DNA of 64,000 bases from a virus. The notes below the pieces were generated by a model. It did no database searches and had not been told where the DNA came from. It saw only the letters and a program-made list of their open reading frames with translations. Of this stretch, positions 23,279 to 32,379 are shown piece by piece. The position numbers were made by a program, and so were the translations under genes. The first letter of the stretch is position 1; every line of letters starts with the position of its first letter. Where the stretch lies: positions 1-64,000 of IMG/VR virus record IMGVR_UViG_3300042894_004439; one strand, 5' to 3'.

Positions 23279-26200
23279 TTAACTTATCTTGGTGTAACCG
23301 TAATTTACAGTTACAGCGTTGCCGCTGGTGTTGTTGATACCAAAAGAGAACACATTGGTGTTGGCCACCGCAGGTTGAGCATTGGCGATAGCACCGGCTG
23401 TGCCTATAATCTGAGCAGGGATGCTGGTAAACATCAATATGTTGCCACCGCCTTCATAGTTCCAGGCAAACTGTTGACCTATCACTGGCACGTTGGTGTT
23501 GGACACACTGACCGTGGCATTGTAGACTATGATACCGTTGGGTATGTTACCAAGGACCCATAGTTGATACGTGTTGTTGATCGGCACAGTGAAATTCTGT
23601 GTGCTGTTGCCTACGGGCACAGTCCAAGTGCTTTCGAATGTTGTGGCAACATTAGATAAGGTATTACCATTACCAAAGAAATTAGCGGCTGTAACATTGC
23701 CTGTGGCACTGATATTACCAGCTGAAATATTACCGGCACCAGTGATGTTGCCGCCACTCATGGTGATGGCACCGCCTGAGCCTGTGGTAATTAAATTACC
23801 GCCGGTTATGTTGCCAGAACCTCCTACTGTACCAGTGCCAAATGCTACATTGCCATTGAAATTTGCACCATTGACATTTCCGCCAGTTATAGTACCTGAT
23901 CCAACAGTTAAGTTTCCACTGACAATGTTGCCAACAGCACTGATGTTGCCAGGAGCACTCAAATTGCCAGTAGTATCAAATTGCCAAGTTCCACTAACAG
24001 TGGTAATAAAACCACCATTGCCACTAACGCCCATATAAGAGCTTTCATCAGCAGTTATCAAGTTTACATAACCACCACCAGCAAATAGATCCAAATTGGC
24101 GCCTAGGGGTCTAATTCGACTGCCACCGGGCAATGTTAATGTGCCAGCGGTATTAAATATCCACTGTGCTGAGTTACCAGCCGCATCATTGCTGTTGATT
24201 ACGATGTTGCCGGTATTGGCCAACTGTATATACTTGTTGTCATCGCCGATGAACTGATTGAAGTATTGATTGTTGCCGGTGTCAAAATGTATGTGTGTGG
24301 GTTCGTCAATGATATTGCCCCGCACTCGCAGGTATAAATCATTTGTTAGGGACACAGGATCCGGTGCAAGATACAGTCCACTCTGTGTGTTGCTGGTGCC
24401 GGTGCCGATCACTGCCTCACCATTGAATGTGACGCCGCCGGTTACTCGATTACCGTTGGCATAGTTTATTGCGATAATATTACCCGGCAAGGTCAAGTTA
24501 CCATTGGCACCAAAGGTCCACTGTGCTGTGTTGCCTGTATCGTCGTTGCTGTTGACCACGACATTACCGGTATTGGCCAACTTGACATACAAGTTGTCGT
24601 CGCCTAAGAATAACTCTGTGTTGTATAAGTTGCCTGTGGTCAAGTGCAAGTGATTGGCATCATTGACTGTGGGATAAATCAACAACTCTTGATCAGCATT
24701 GGTTCCACCTGTTGGTTTTAAAGCAATGGCACTACCACTAAGTCCGCCGTCCGGAATGTTGGTTTCATAAACAACACCACCCATTGGCAAGTTGAGGTTA
24801 CCAGCCCCGTCAAAAGTCCAGGTACCACCGGCTTGAATCACAACATCACCTGCCAATGCGCTTGCATCAGCGGCACCCGAAGTTAGATAGATAGTGCCAC
24901 CATTAACGCCATTACCAGTGCTGTCGCCAGCTTCGATGATTACATTACCACCTGCAGCACCTCTATCAATATTGCCCATGTTGCCGCCAGCATCGCCGGC
25001 ACGGAGTGTGAGTATACCACCGTCTTGGGCAGGATAGTTGTCAACGCCAGTGGAAGCCGCACCGCCCTGGCCGCCCTGTATGGTAATAGTTCCGCCTGAT
25101 CCACCAAAATCAACGTTGGATGCTCCACCGCGGCCGCCTTCAATCACAACATCGCCGCCACTGCTGTCGCTGTCTTCGGCCGAATCACCAGCAAAAATAT
25201 TGATGTCACCACCTTCGGAAGTAGATCCTGCACTGCGATCACGAGCCTGTAACAAGATGTCATCGGCTGAGTAGAGTTGTATGTCTGCACCGTTGCCTGT
25301 GGCACGGTTGTCGATGTCTATGGTAGCTGTACCAACAATATTGCCGGGAATAGTTACATTACCTGTTGTGTCAAAAGTCCAGGTACCTGCACCTGCTACC
25401 GCCACTGTGACATTGCCGTTGGCCGTGGCTATGGCCACGTTGCTGTTGCCGTTTGAAATGCTTGACGTGGACACATTGATACCGGTCAGTTGGCTGCCGT
25501 TGCCAAAGAAATAGTTGCCAGTGATGTTGCCTGTAGCACTGACCAATCCAGTAGTAGTAATGTTGCCGCCTGCAATGTTACCACTGGAGGGTTCAACTGT
25601 GGCATAGTTTACATATTTTATGTTGCCATCATAAGTCATTATACTCATGGCACCATTGGAGGTGATATCTTGTGTGACCACAGGAGCTGGTAAACTGGTC
25701 AATTCACTGCCGTTACCTTTGATGTAAGCACCTGTGACGTTGCCAGTGGCACTGACGTTGGCCGGTGCTGTCAAGTTGCCATTTGAGTCAAAGGTCCATT
25801 GATAAGTGCCACCCAGACTGCGCACCGTGACTTGGCCATCACCGGTTATGCTTACGTCTGAGGCACTGGTCTGCACTATGCTGGCATTGGACCAGGTCAA
25901 ACTTCCACCGGTAATGCTTATATTACCAGCAGTGATGTTGCCTGTAGTTGATATGCTGGTGTTACTATCGTTTTGTAATACAGCATTGCCGTTGACTGTA
26001 AGCACATTGCCTGGGCTTAGACTGACAGGCACATTGTTCATAAAAATGGTAGCGTTCGACACATACAAATCGTTCCACTGATTTGTGGCATTGCCCAAAC
26101 TGTAAATAGCATTGCCACTTGGAATGATATTGCCGGCCCATCCTGATTCACCGTAGGCCACAGCATTGCTATTGCCATACGTTGCTGGGAATCCATTTGC

Positions 26201-27169
26201 TTGACTGACATTGCCAAAGAAATATCCACCTGTGATATTGCCAGTGGTGCTCACTGTGTTGGCACCAAACCCAGCCAACAATGTGACCACGTTGGCATTG
26301 CCGTAAGTTGCGGCGAGCCCAGTCAATTGACTGCCGTTGCCAAAGAAATATGGTGCAGTGATGTTGCCAACTGCACTCAACCCAATGTTTGTGGTCCACA
26401 CATTGCCGGTAGAATTATATAACAATGTAGCAATGTTATCATTGGCACCTACAGTAATGCCAGAACCATTGGCCGCATTGGCTGTGCTGGCTGCATTGGC
26501 CAATTGAATGGTCAATGTTTCGGTAACAATGTTGCCAACTTGTATAATGTTGCCTTGGACTGTTAAATTTCCAGCCACAGTCAGGTCACCATTTACCGAA
26601 GTGCCGGCACTGATGTTTAGATACTGAGAATACACTGTGGCCCAACGACGTGTTGCACTACCTAAATTTCTAATGTTTGCTGTGTCTGGAAGCACAGATG
26701 AATTGACTACTACTGTGCCAACTCCATTGGGCACCAAGTTGATATTGCCATTGGTATTGGTGGTTAGAACAGTGTTGTTGGCAATTTGGATATTGCTGTT
26801 CACTGGACCTGCAGCAAATATTTGGTCAAAGTTTACATTAACTGCCGTAAAAGCCGTGATCAATGATTCACCTGGAGGTACAGTGTTGATGATCTGTTGA
26901 CCACCCGAACTAAAAACCGCAGTCATGTTGCCCGAAGCGTTGGAAACTGCGTATGTTGCACCACCTGGCAAACTGGATAGGGTTATTGTGCTTGTGGGAT
27001 ATCCTGGTATCACTGTGCCAATGTAATAGGTGGCATTGGCCGTGATGCCACCAAACGTGTTGCCCGAAAACACAATGGGCAGACCCGAAAACATATTGTC
27101 CACGGAATTGACGGTTATGATATTTCCAACAGGATTGGCAGCAGTGGCGTAAATGGTATATTGTGTCAT
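23279..27169 (-). CDS. Giant repetitive tail-fibre protein
   Basis: 1,296 aa, the largest gene here. The start TQYTIYATAANPVGNIITV and a NTVPPGESLITAFTAVNVNFDQIF segment resemble virion-attachment regions. The body is dozens of degenerate Asn/Gly/Thr repeats of the type GNITGGNLxTTGxISATGN, probably a beta-solenoid shaft, interrupted by a Gly/Asp-rich block (about 650-760) and GTWTFD(T/G)xGN(L/V) units. The C-terminal 90 residues (WTVPVGNSTQNFTVPI...) are non-repetitive and beta-rich, like a knob. Recognises the host surface, presumably. A CATAAATAAC motif lies 22 bp upstream. Confidence 0.88.
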   Translation of the reverse strand: MTQYTIYATAANPVGNIITVNSVDNMFSGLPIVFSGNTFGGITANATYYIGTVIPGYPTSTITLSSLPGGATYAVSNASGNMTAVFSSGGQQIINTVPPGESLITAFTAVNVNFDQIFAAGPVNSNIQIANNTVLTTNTNGNINLVPNGVGTVVVNSSVLPDTANIRNLGSATRRWATVYSQYLNISAGTSVNGDLTVAGNLTVQGNIIQVGNIVTETLTIQLANAASTANAANGSGITVGANDNIATLLYNSTGNVWTTNIGLSAVGNITAPYFFGNGSQLTGLAATYGNANVVTLLAGFGANTVSTTGNITGGYFFGNVSQANGFPATYGNSNAVAYGESGWAGNIIPSGNAIYSLGNATNQWNDLYVSNATIFMNNVPVSLSPGNVLTVNGNAVLQNDSNTSISTTGNITAGNISITGGSLTWSNASIVQTSASDVSITGDGQVTVRSLGGTYQWTFDSNGNLTAPANVSATGNVTGAYIKGNGSELTSLPAPVVTQDITSNGAMSIMTYDGNIKYVNYATVEPSSGNIAGGNITTTGLVSATGNITGNYFFGNGSQLTGINVSTSSISNGNSNVAIATANGNVTVAVAGAGTWTFDTTGNVTIPGNIVGTATIDIDNRATGNGADIQLYSADDILLQARDRSAGSTSEGGDINIFAGDSAEDSDSSGGDVVIEGGRGGASNVDFGGSGGTITIQGGQGGAASTGVDNYPAQDGGILTLRAGDAGGNMGNIDRGAAGGNVIIEAGDSTGNGVNGGTIYLTSGAADASALAGDVVIQAGGTWTFDGAGNLNLPMGGVVYETNIPDGGLSGSAIALKPTGGTNADQELLIYPTVNDANHLHLTTGNLYNTELFLGDDNLYVKLANTGNVVVNSNDDTGNTAQWTFGANGNLTLPGNIIAINYANGNRVTGGVTFNGEAVIGTGTSNTQSGLYLAPDPVSLTNDLYLRVRGNIIDEPTHIHFDTGNNQYFNQFIGDDNKYIQLANTGNIVINSNDAAGNSAQWIFNTAGTLTLPGGSRIRPLGANLDLFAGGGYVNLITADESSYMGVSGNGGFITTVSGTWQFDTTGNLSAPGNISAVGNIVSGNLTVGSGTITGGNVNGANFNGNVAFGTGTVGGSGNITGGNLITTGSGGAITMSGGNITGAGNISAGNISATGNVTAANFFGNGNTLSNVATTFESTWTVPVGNSTQNFTVPINNTYQLWVLGNIPNGIIVYNATVSVSNTNVPVIGQQFAWNYEGGGNILMFTSIPAQIIGTAGAIANAQPAVANTNVFSFGINNTSGNAVTVNYGYTKIS
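23660..26640. repeat. Degenerate repeats coding for fibre shaft
   Basis: Reading the plus strand, near-identical 15-25-base words (such as TTGCCAAAGAAATA, or GTGATGTTGCC) recur many times at irregular spacing, reflecting the GN-rich protein repeats. Long false open frames on the plus strand here are by-products of this composition. Confidence 0.75.
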
Positions 27170-27190
27170 TGAAGTAAATCAACCTTTATT

Positions 27191-27200
27191 GTTATTTATG
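27191..27200 (-). promoter_or_regulatory. CATAAATAAC late-promoter-like motif of fibre gene
   Basis: On the minus strand, 22 bp before the fibre start codon, where a T4-type late promoter would be expected. Confidence 0.5.
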
Positions 27201-27222
27201 GTTAAACTTGGTTCTAAAACTG

Positions 27223-27251
27223 TTGCGTAGATTCTGCAATCGTGTTATACT
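27223..27251 (+). promoter_or_regulatory. sigma70-like promoter
   Basis: TTGCGT, 17 bp, TATACT, upstream of the winged-helix gene. Confidence 0.5.
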
Positions 27252-27306
27252 AGCATCATACTGTTAGTTAACAGTTATTTTAAATTTAAAAAGGAAAACT
27301 TAAATT

Positions 27307-27579
27307 ATGATCACTCGTTTTAGTCCAAAAACAAAAACCTACAAACTGTTCACAGCATTGCACAGTGGCGAAACTGTTACTCCTGCCCAGGCTGAGAAAC
27401 GTTTTGGTATCAAGAACATTTCTGCCGAAGCCAGCAGAATCCGTTCCGCTGGATTTGCAGTGTATTGCAACACCCGTAAAGCTGGCAACGGTGTAATGGT
27501 ATCAGAATACGCCATTGGCAAACCTTCACGCAAGGTTGTGGCTGCTGGTTACCGAGCATTGGCCATGGGCCTGGTGTAA
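27307..27579 (+). CDS. Small helix-turn-helix protein
   Basis: 90 aa. TPAQAEKRFGIKNISAEASRIRSAGF (about 24-49) has the pattern of a winged-helix or HTH motif: helix, turn with GI, recognition helix; a short wing with YCNTRKAGNGV follows. The C-terminal SRKVVAAGYRAL is basic. A likely DNA-binding regulator, common as a small protein in aquatic phages. Own promoter, AAAAAGGA ribosome site and terminator. Confidence 0.75.
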   Translation: MITRFSPKTKTYKLFTALHSGETVTPAQAEKRFGIKNISAEASRIRSAGFAVYCNTRKAGNGVMVSEYAIGKPSRKVVAAGYRALAMGLV

Positions 27580-27604
27580 TTCTTAGTTTAGGCTAGGAAG
27601 TTGT

Positions 27605-27632
27605 AAAAACCCTGCATTATGTAGGGTTTTTT
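27605..27632 (+). terminator. Terminator
   Basis: AAAAACCCT / AGGGTTTTTT stem around a 9-nt loop; T-tract included. Confidence 0.85.
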
Positions 27633-27633
27633 A

Positions 27634-27662
27634 TTGACCTAAAAATCACAACAGTGTAAAAT
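27634..27662 (+). promoter_or_regulatory. TTGACC-17-TAAAAT promoter
   Basis: Immediately behind the terminator; drives the cupin-like gene at 27688 and probably the run to 32074. Confidence 0.6.
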
Positions 27663-27687
27663 ATAGTTTTAGCCAAGTTTAATAACC

Positions 27688-28149
27688 ATGTCAAATTTCT
27701 TACTGCGTTGGTTGGAACGTCATGACCGTAAACGTATCATAATGGATCGAGTCAATGACGCACCTTATTTAGAACGTTATTATGTTTTTTTAAAAGATCG
27801 TGCACGTTTTCCATTCAATGTGTTTTTACATCGATTCTTAAAAAGCGACCCAGATGATGTGCATGATCATCCGTGGCCGTATTTTACTCTCATTCTAAAA
27901 GGTGGCTACACCGAATGGATCCCGCATTTTAACATGCACGGTCAAAAAGTCATGGAAGTTGCAGTATGGCGCGGTCCTGGGCATTTTAGATTTAGCCGTG
28001 CAACCAGTTATCATCGTATTGAAATAGATCCAACAGTTGACACATGGACACTGTTTGTTCCTGGCCCAAAACAACGAGACTGGGGCTTTTTGACTCGCAC
28101 CGGATGGATAGAAAGCGAGCAGTATCTTGCTCAACGGGCTCAACAATGA
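27688..28149 (+). CDS. Cupin-like protein
   Basis: 153 aa. HDHPWPYFTLILKGGYTEWIP (about 57-77) and a later YHRIEI match the two metal-binding motifs of small cupins; WTLFVPGPKQRDWGF follows. The substrate is unknown; the family recurs in phages and proteobacteria, often called hypothetical. It overlaps the next small gene by 4 bp. Confidence 0.7.
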   Translation: MSNFLLRWLERHDRKRIIMDRVNDAPYLERYYVFLKDRARFPFNVFLHRFLKSDPDDVHDHPWPYFTLILKGGYTEWIPHFNMHGQKVMEVAVWRGPGHFRFSRATSYHRIEIDPTVDTWTLFVPGPKQRDWGFLTRTGWIESEQYLAQRAQQ

Positions 28150-28304
28150 TTTACTTAAATATTGCCATAGTGATGCTGACCGGGTACTGGTTAGTGACCT
28201 TTGATTACACAGAACGCCGGATCACTTATATTTTTGATGGTATAATTTTTAGTTGGAATTTGGCAGAAATTTTGTTGTACGTAAATAAACTATTGGGGGA
28301 ATAA
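28146..28304 (+). CDS. 52-aa membrane peptide
   Basis: Starts in an ATGA overlap. One hydrophobic N-terminal helix (about 2-20), then a second amphipathic segment. Unknown function. Confidence 0.6.
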   Translation: MIYLNIAIVMLTGYWLVTFDYTERRITYIFDGIIFSWNLAEILLYVNKLLGE

Positions 28305-28305
28305 G

Positions 28306-28665
28306 ATGGACATCAACATTGGTGATATTGTGATCGGTATGGTATTCGGTATTGTGTTATCCATAATGACATTTAACTGGATAATGAACAGAATTGGTGC
28401 ACAAATTGCTGCCGAACTAGAGCAGGCACTGCCTGACAACATAGGTGTCACTGTTGAGGTTGACCAAAATGTAATTTACTGCTATAATAGCGAAACAAAT
28501 CAATTTCTCTGTCAAGGGCAAACACTGAAAGAAATACAGGAAGCATTCCAATCAAGATTTCCCAACATCAGTGCTTATATTGTTGGCGGAGATCCTGCAG
28601 TTGTGGCACAGTGGAAAAAAGAAATAAAAAATGAAATTAGCAATCACATCAGATCTACATCTTGA
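28306..28665 (+). CDS. Membrane-anchored hypothetical protein, 119 aa
   Basis: An N-terminal membrane helix (about 8-26) and a soluble alpha/beta part of about 90 aa with a VTVEVDQNVIYCYNSETNQFLCQG beta region. The type recurs in aquatic T4-like phages; role unknown. The phosphoesterase gene starts inside its last 35 bp. Confidence 0.7.
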   Translation: MDINIGDIVIGMVFGIVLSIMTFNWIMNRIGAQIAAELEQALPDNIGVTVEVDQNVIYCYNSETNQFLCQGQTLKEIQEAFQSRFPNISAYIVGGDPAVVAQWKKEIKNEISNHIRSTS

Positions 28666-29428
28666 ATTCAGCGACATTGTTCTTGAGAACAATGAGTCAG
28701 CTGATGTGTTGATTCTTGGCGGTGATATCTATGTGGCAGACTCACTGACATCTGCAGTGACAGACTTTTTTCAGCGTGTGAGTTTTCGATTCCCTGAAAC
28801 TATCTACGTCATGGGAAACCACGAACACTATCATGGAGACTATGCCAAAAGTGCTGAGCGTATTCAAAACATGTTGGATTCGTTGAACATCCGCAATGTA
28901 CATTTATTGGATCGTAGCACATTAAAACTTGGTGATATCACATTCATTGGTGGCACACTATGGACTGATTTTAACCAGCGTGACCCATTGACCTTGCACG
29001 CCGCAGGCTCAATGATGAGTGATTTTCGCGGTGTTCGAAACACCAATGATCATGTAAGTTGGAAGTTTTTGCCTGTGCATGCTTTACAAGAGCACACAGA
29101 CATGATCAACTATATAAAACTAGTGCTAGATAATCGTCGGGCCAACAACATACATGATCCAAATGTTGTGGTAGTAGGTCATCATGCTCCGAGTTTTCAA
29201 AGTATCGCAGAGCAGTACCAGGGTGACAAAGTGATGAATGGATGTTTTGCAAGTGATCTAAGCAAGCTGATTCTGAACTATCCAGAGATTGTGCTTTGGA
29301 CTCACGGGCACATGCATGATGAGTTTGACTATGAAATTGGCACCACACGAGTGGTCTGCAACCCAAGAGGCTATCATGGATATGAAACCCGAGCCAACAA
29401 TTTTGTCATCAAATATGTTGATGTCTAA
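28631..29428 (+). CDS. Calcineurin-like metallophosphoesterase
   Basis: 265 aa with all five motifs: SDLHLEF at the N-terminus, GGDIY, GNHEHYHG, VVGHHAPS and HGHMHDEFDY. More canonical than the 2762 protein. Probably hydrolyses a phosphoester of a nucleotide or small molecule. It overlaps the previous gene by 35 bp. Confidence 0.92.
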   Translation: MKLAITSDLHLEFSDIVLENNESADVLILGGDIYVADSLTSAVTDFFQRVSFRFPETIYVMGNHEHYHGDYAKSAERIQNMLDSLNIRNVHLLDRSTLKLGDITFIGGTLWTDFNQRDPLTLHAAGSMMSDFRGVRNTNDHVSWKFLPVHALQEHTDMINYIKLVLDNRRANNIHDPNVVVVGHHAPSFQSIAEQYQGDKVMNGCFASDLSKLILNYPEIVLWTHGHMHDEFDYEIGTTRVVCNPRGYHGYETRANNFVIKYVDV

Positions 29429-29439
29429 TTGTACTCACA

Positions 29440-29742
29440 GTGAAATTGATAAATGGATTGAATTTGCCGAGCATGAGATTTAGTTTTCAAGAGTGTCCAA
29501 GTTGGTTTACTAACTATGTAGTAGATGAATTTTTAGATGAGTTTCATTCTGGTGCTCATGCTACAAATGCAGTAAGTGATTCATTGAATGATTCTACACA
29601 GAGAGACAAGTTATTGGATTATGCAGTAGAATTTTTTACTGCCAAAGGGATTTGTGTTAAAAAGCAAGATCGTCAAATTTGGTTTGACATAGATGAAAAT
29701 GATCCAAAATATTTTTGGCTTATATTAAAATGGAGTGAATGA
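29440..29742 (+). CDS. Hypothetical protein, 100 aa
   Basis: GTG start at 29440; an in-frame ATG at 29473 is an alternative. Acidic, helical protein with an IWFDIDENDPKYFWLILKW end. Overlaps the next gene by 4 bp. Not recognised. Confidence 0.65.
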   Translation: MKLINGLNLPSMRFSFQECPSWFTNYVVDEFLDEFHSGAHATNAVSDSLNDSTQRDKLLDYAVEFFTAKGICVKKQDRQIWFDIDENDPKYFWLILKWSE

Positions 29743-30002
29743 TGAGCAAACGAATTTATGAACTTGCTGAGCAAGCCGGAGCCTATTGCGAATCACTCAG
29801 AGGTGGCGATTATAAACCGCCAGTACTGGATGGCATGAACTTGGAAAAGTTTGCTGAGTTATTGATTCAGGAGTGTGCTGACTTTGCGTACCAGCAATCG
29901 ATCTACTGTAAAGGTGTTCCATGGAATCAAGTTATTAAACAACATTTTAACATGGAAATAACAGACGCTGATCGAGCACCGTATTTTAGGACAACCACAT
30001 GA
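29739..30002 (+). CDS. Small conserved-type phage protein, 87 aa
   Basis: Begins with RIYELAEQAGAY and contains LEKFAELLIQECADFA, a pattern seen in many short phage proteins of unknown role. Overlaps both neighbours by 4 bp. Confidence 0.7.
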   Translation: MMSKRIYELAEQAGAYCESLRGGDYKPPVLDGMNLEKFAELLIQECADFAYQQSIYCKGVPWNQVIKQHFNMEITDADRAPYFRTTT

Positions 30003-30676
30003 AAATTTACAAAAGCAACTACCGATATCATTGGGTCAGTCCATATACCATTCTAAAAGCAGTTTGCTTTTGGGAAAAGGACGATGATGTTTTTTACAAT
30101 CACGAAGATACGCCCGGCCACAAATACGACAAATGGGTGGCCCGTTTAGAACCCATTTGCAAGGCCTGGATGAAGTTTTTAGACTTTGTTCATCCCAAGA
30201 TCAACTATGTAAAAATTGACAGATACGATACCTGGAGCATGGATCATACCCTGGCTGACATAATCTTGCCCATGCTCAAACAGTTGAAGACAACCAAGCA
30301 TGGCTCTCCCAGTGTGGATGACCAGGATGTGCCTGAAGGACTAGGATTGAGAAGCACAGAAGCCGGACCCAAGGAAAACGAGTGGGACACCGACGATAAC
30401 TGGTTCAAGCGTTGGGATTGGGTGTTGGATGAAATGATCTTTGCGTTTGAACACAAGGTCGACGATTCCTGGCAAGATGCTTTTCGCTCAGGCGAATTTG
30501 ATCACAAAACAGTTGCCTGCGAATGGGACAAAAATGGCAAAGCCACCATGTACCACTGGGAAGATGGTCCAAATCACACATACAAATGTGACTACGAAGG
30601 CATGAAAAAAGTAGAGGAACGTATGCAAAACGGATTTGCATTGTTTGGCAAGTATTATCAAAATCTCTGGGACTGA
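29999..30676 (+). CDS. Conserved-type phage protein, 225 aa
   Basis: Trp- and Asp-rich soluble protein (DDNWFKRWDWVLDEMIFAFEHK) with no membrane segment. Proteins of this look occur in many tailed phages; no function known to me. The 3' end overlaps the next start by one base. Confidence 0.75.
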   Translation: MKIYKSNYRYHWVSPYTILKAVCFWEKDDDVFYNHEDTPGHKYDKWVARLEPICKAWMKFLDFVHPKINYVKIDRYDTWSMDHTLADIILPMLKQLKTTKHGSPSVDDQDVPEGLGLRSTEAGPKENEWDTDDNWFKRWDWVLDEMIFAFEHKVDDSWQDAFRSGEFDHKTVACEWDKNGKATMYHWEDGPNHTYKCDYEGMKKVEERMQNGFALFGKYYQNLWD

Positions 30677-31146
30677 TGGAAGAAAATAACTCAGCCAAAG
30701 GCCGTGCCAGTTTTGATATAACTACAGGCAACACTTTGGTTAATTTTATTAACCGAAACGTCACACCATATCCTACCGAAGCTGGTGGTCCTAAATTTGA
30801 TCTGATTCCTATAGAGAAACAGAAAGACATAATGATCAATCATGCTAGGATGTATGCCCAGCAAGAGTATGATAGAATTATGGAATTGGTTACAGTATTA
30901 CAGAAACAAGCAGAAGACATCAAACGCAGACTTGATGTCACTGACATGGTTTATGCAGCAGAATATCAATTTCAAATTGTTATGGGCCAGTATTATTGGT
31001 TAGCGTTTGACACAAGAAAGCAAAAAATGATTTTATCACTTCACGGTCCAACTGAATGGAGCACAGGTAAACCAGAAAACTATGACTACATAACACAAGT
31101 CAAGTACATGGGCGACCATACCTGGATGGAAATTCAACATGACTGA
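30676..31146 (+). CDS. DUF2452-like protein
   Basis: 156 aa. The block YPTEAGGPKFDLIPIEKQKDIMINHARMYAQQEYDRIMELV followed by a coiled helix (QKQAEDIKRRLDVTDMVYAAEY) matches DUF2452, a domain of unknown function found in Bacteroidetes and phages. Coupled by one-base and 8-bp overlaps to its neighbours. Confidence 0.75.
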   Translation: MEENNSAKGRASFDITTGNTLVNFINRNVTPYPTEAGGPKFDLIPIEKQKDIMINHARMYAQQEYDRIMELVTVLQKQAEDIKRRLDVTDMVYAAEYQFQIVMGQYYWLAFDTRKQKMILSLHGPTEWSTGKPENYDYITQVKYMGDHTWMEIQHD

Positions 31147-31408
31147 ACCGCAAAGTTCTGCAGTTTTTGCATCACATGTGAAACAATTACTAGCAGACAC
31201 AGATCACAAAAAAGATCTTTGTGTTTACAAAAAAATTCCATTGATCGAATACACGGCATGGAAACAACAGTTTTCTTGGGATGCACTGTACGGTCTACGT
31301 TATGCTCAAAGTTTTTGCAATCATTTTAACATAACAGACAACATACTGTACCACGACACAAACATTGATCGAGCAGATAAGTATATAAAGGAACAGTATC
31401 TTGAATAA
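31139..31408 (+). CDS. Hypothetical protein, 89 aa
   Basis: Overlaps the upstream gene by 8 bp and the downstream gene by 8 bp. Soluble, helical, unremarkable; not recognised. Confidence 0.7.
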   Translation: MTEPQSSAVFASHVKQLLADTDHKKDLCVYKKIPLIEYTAWKQQFSWDALYGLRYAQSFCNHFNITDNILYHDTNIDRADKYIKEQYLE

Positions 31409-31835
31409 ACGTCTTTATTTTGCGTATGGTGCCAATATGAATCGTGCGGTCATGCGCCGCCGATGCCCTACCGCTCAGCCGATCAAAGCCATGATGTTAC
31501 AAAACTGGCAATTGGAATTCTACAGCCATGCCACCATAATTCCGGTCAACGGTGCACAATGTGCCGGTGTACTGTGGTCGTTGACACCGCAGGACGAAGA
31601 TGAACTGGATCATTTTGAAGGATTTCCGCATTATTATTCAAAACGTGATTGGCGTCAAAATGGTAGTGATTTTTTCTTTTATGAAATGAACGGTCCACTG
31701 GGCGGTTATCCTGGCGAACGTTACGTAAATGATATTGGCTTATCTTATACTCAGTGGCGCTTGCCCGAAAAATTATTTGATGCGGCCATTGATCGAGTGT
31801 ACACCAGATATGATCAAGAATATCCTGCCACCTAA
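31401..31835 (+). CDS. Gamma-glutamylcyclotransferase-like protein
   Basis: 144 aa with the GGCT/AIG2 fold marks: N-terminal YFAYGANMN substrate loop, a GVLWSLT strand and the acidic LDHFEGFPHYY segment carrying the catalytic Glu. Enzymes of this fold cyclise gamma-glutamyl amines to 5-oxoproline. Role in the phage is unclear; it may alter glutathione-type pools or reverse a protein or amine modification. Confidence 0.85.
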   Translation: MNKRLYFAYGANMNRAVMRRRCPTAQPIKAMMLQNWQLEFYSHATIIPVNGAQCAGVLWSLTPQDEDELDHFEGFPHYYSKRDWRQNGSDFFFYEMNGPLGGYPGERYVNDIGLSYTQWRLPEKLFDAAIDRVYTRYDQEYPAT

Positions 31836-31837
31836 TC

Positions 31838-32074
31838 ATGCTATTAGATCCTCCGGTTAGTTATCTCCGAGAAGCAGTGAGTTTTAGTCATGCCTGCGAA
31901 ATCACCAAACCATTTGGAGAAATTGAATATATTTTAGCTTGGTGCAAATTAGGAATGGACGATGAATGGCGTTGGCAATTGATAGAAACCAGTTCTGACC
32001 GCACTCCGGGAAAATATATCTTTTATTTTGATTCAGAACGGGATTACCTGGCATTTGTAATGCGGTGGCACTGA
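31838..32074 (+). CDS. Small conserved-type phage protein, 78 aa
   Basis: LAWCKLGMDDEWRWQLIETSS and GKYIFYFDSERDYLAFVMRW form a compact beta-rich protein that I associate with many T4-like phage genomes. Function unknown. Confidence 0.75.
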   Translation: MLLDPPVSYLREAVSFSHACEITKPFGEIEYILAWCKLGMDDEWRWQLIETSSDRTPGKYIFYFDSERDYLAFVMRWH

Positions 32075-32075
32075 G

Positions 32076-32104
32076 TTGACACCAATTCAAATGTGTGCTA
32101 TAAT
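32076..32104 (+). promoter_or_regulatory. TTGACA-17-TATAAT promoter
   Basis: Perfect consensus; 29 nt from the ATG at 32134. Confidence 0.8.
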
Positions 32105-32133
32105 TTAACTGTTATAAACTCTTTGGATAAACC

Positions 32134-32379
32134 ATGATGAGCCTTTTGAACTTGACACTACGCCCTACTGTAATATTTGATGTAACAAATGTTGAACATA
32201 GAAAAACTGTTGAACAATTTTTTCGTACTGGCACCTGGCGGCGTACTGATGTAATTTTTTTGTTGGAAACTCCCTACTATGATTTACCGGCAATGGTTAC
32301 TGCTAAACTTACAGATTATTATCTTCAATGTGAATTTGCCCCGTCAAAAGACAAGAAAAAACAAATTCAGGTGTTATGA
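32134..32379 (+). CDS. Hypothetical protein, 81 aa
   Basis: Soluble alpha/beta protein (TVEQFFRTGTWRRTDVIFLLETPYYDLP). Follows a consensus promoter and overlaps the next gene by 4 bp. Not recognised. Confidence 0.75.
   Translation: MMSLLNLTLRPTVIFDVTNVEHRKTVEQFFRTGTWRRTDVIFLLETPYYDLPAMVTAKLTDYYLQCEFAPSKDKKKQIQVL

Noticed and set aside
23571-26900. Several plus-strand open frames inside the giant fibre gene
   Set aside because: They arise from the repetitive Asn/Gly/Thr codons of the minus-strand gene and give Pro/Leu/Val-rich nonsense proteins.
22640-27170. CRISPR-like repeats
   Set aside because: The repeats are irregular, in-frame coding words with no constant spacer length.
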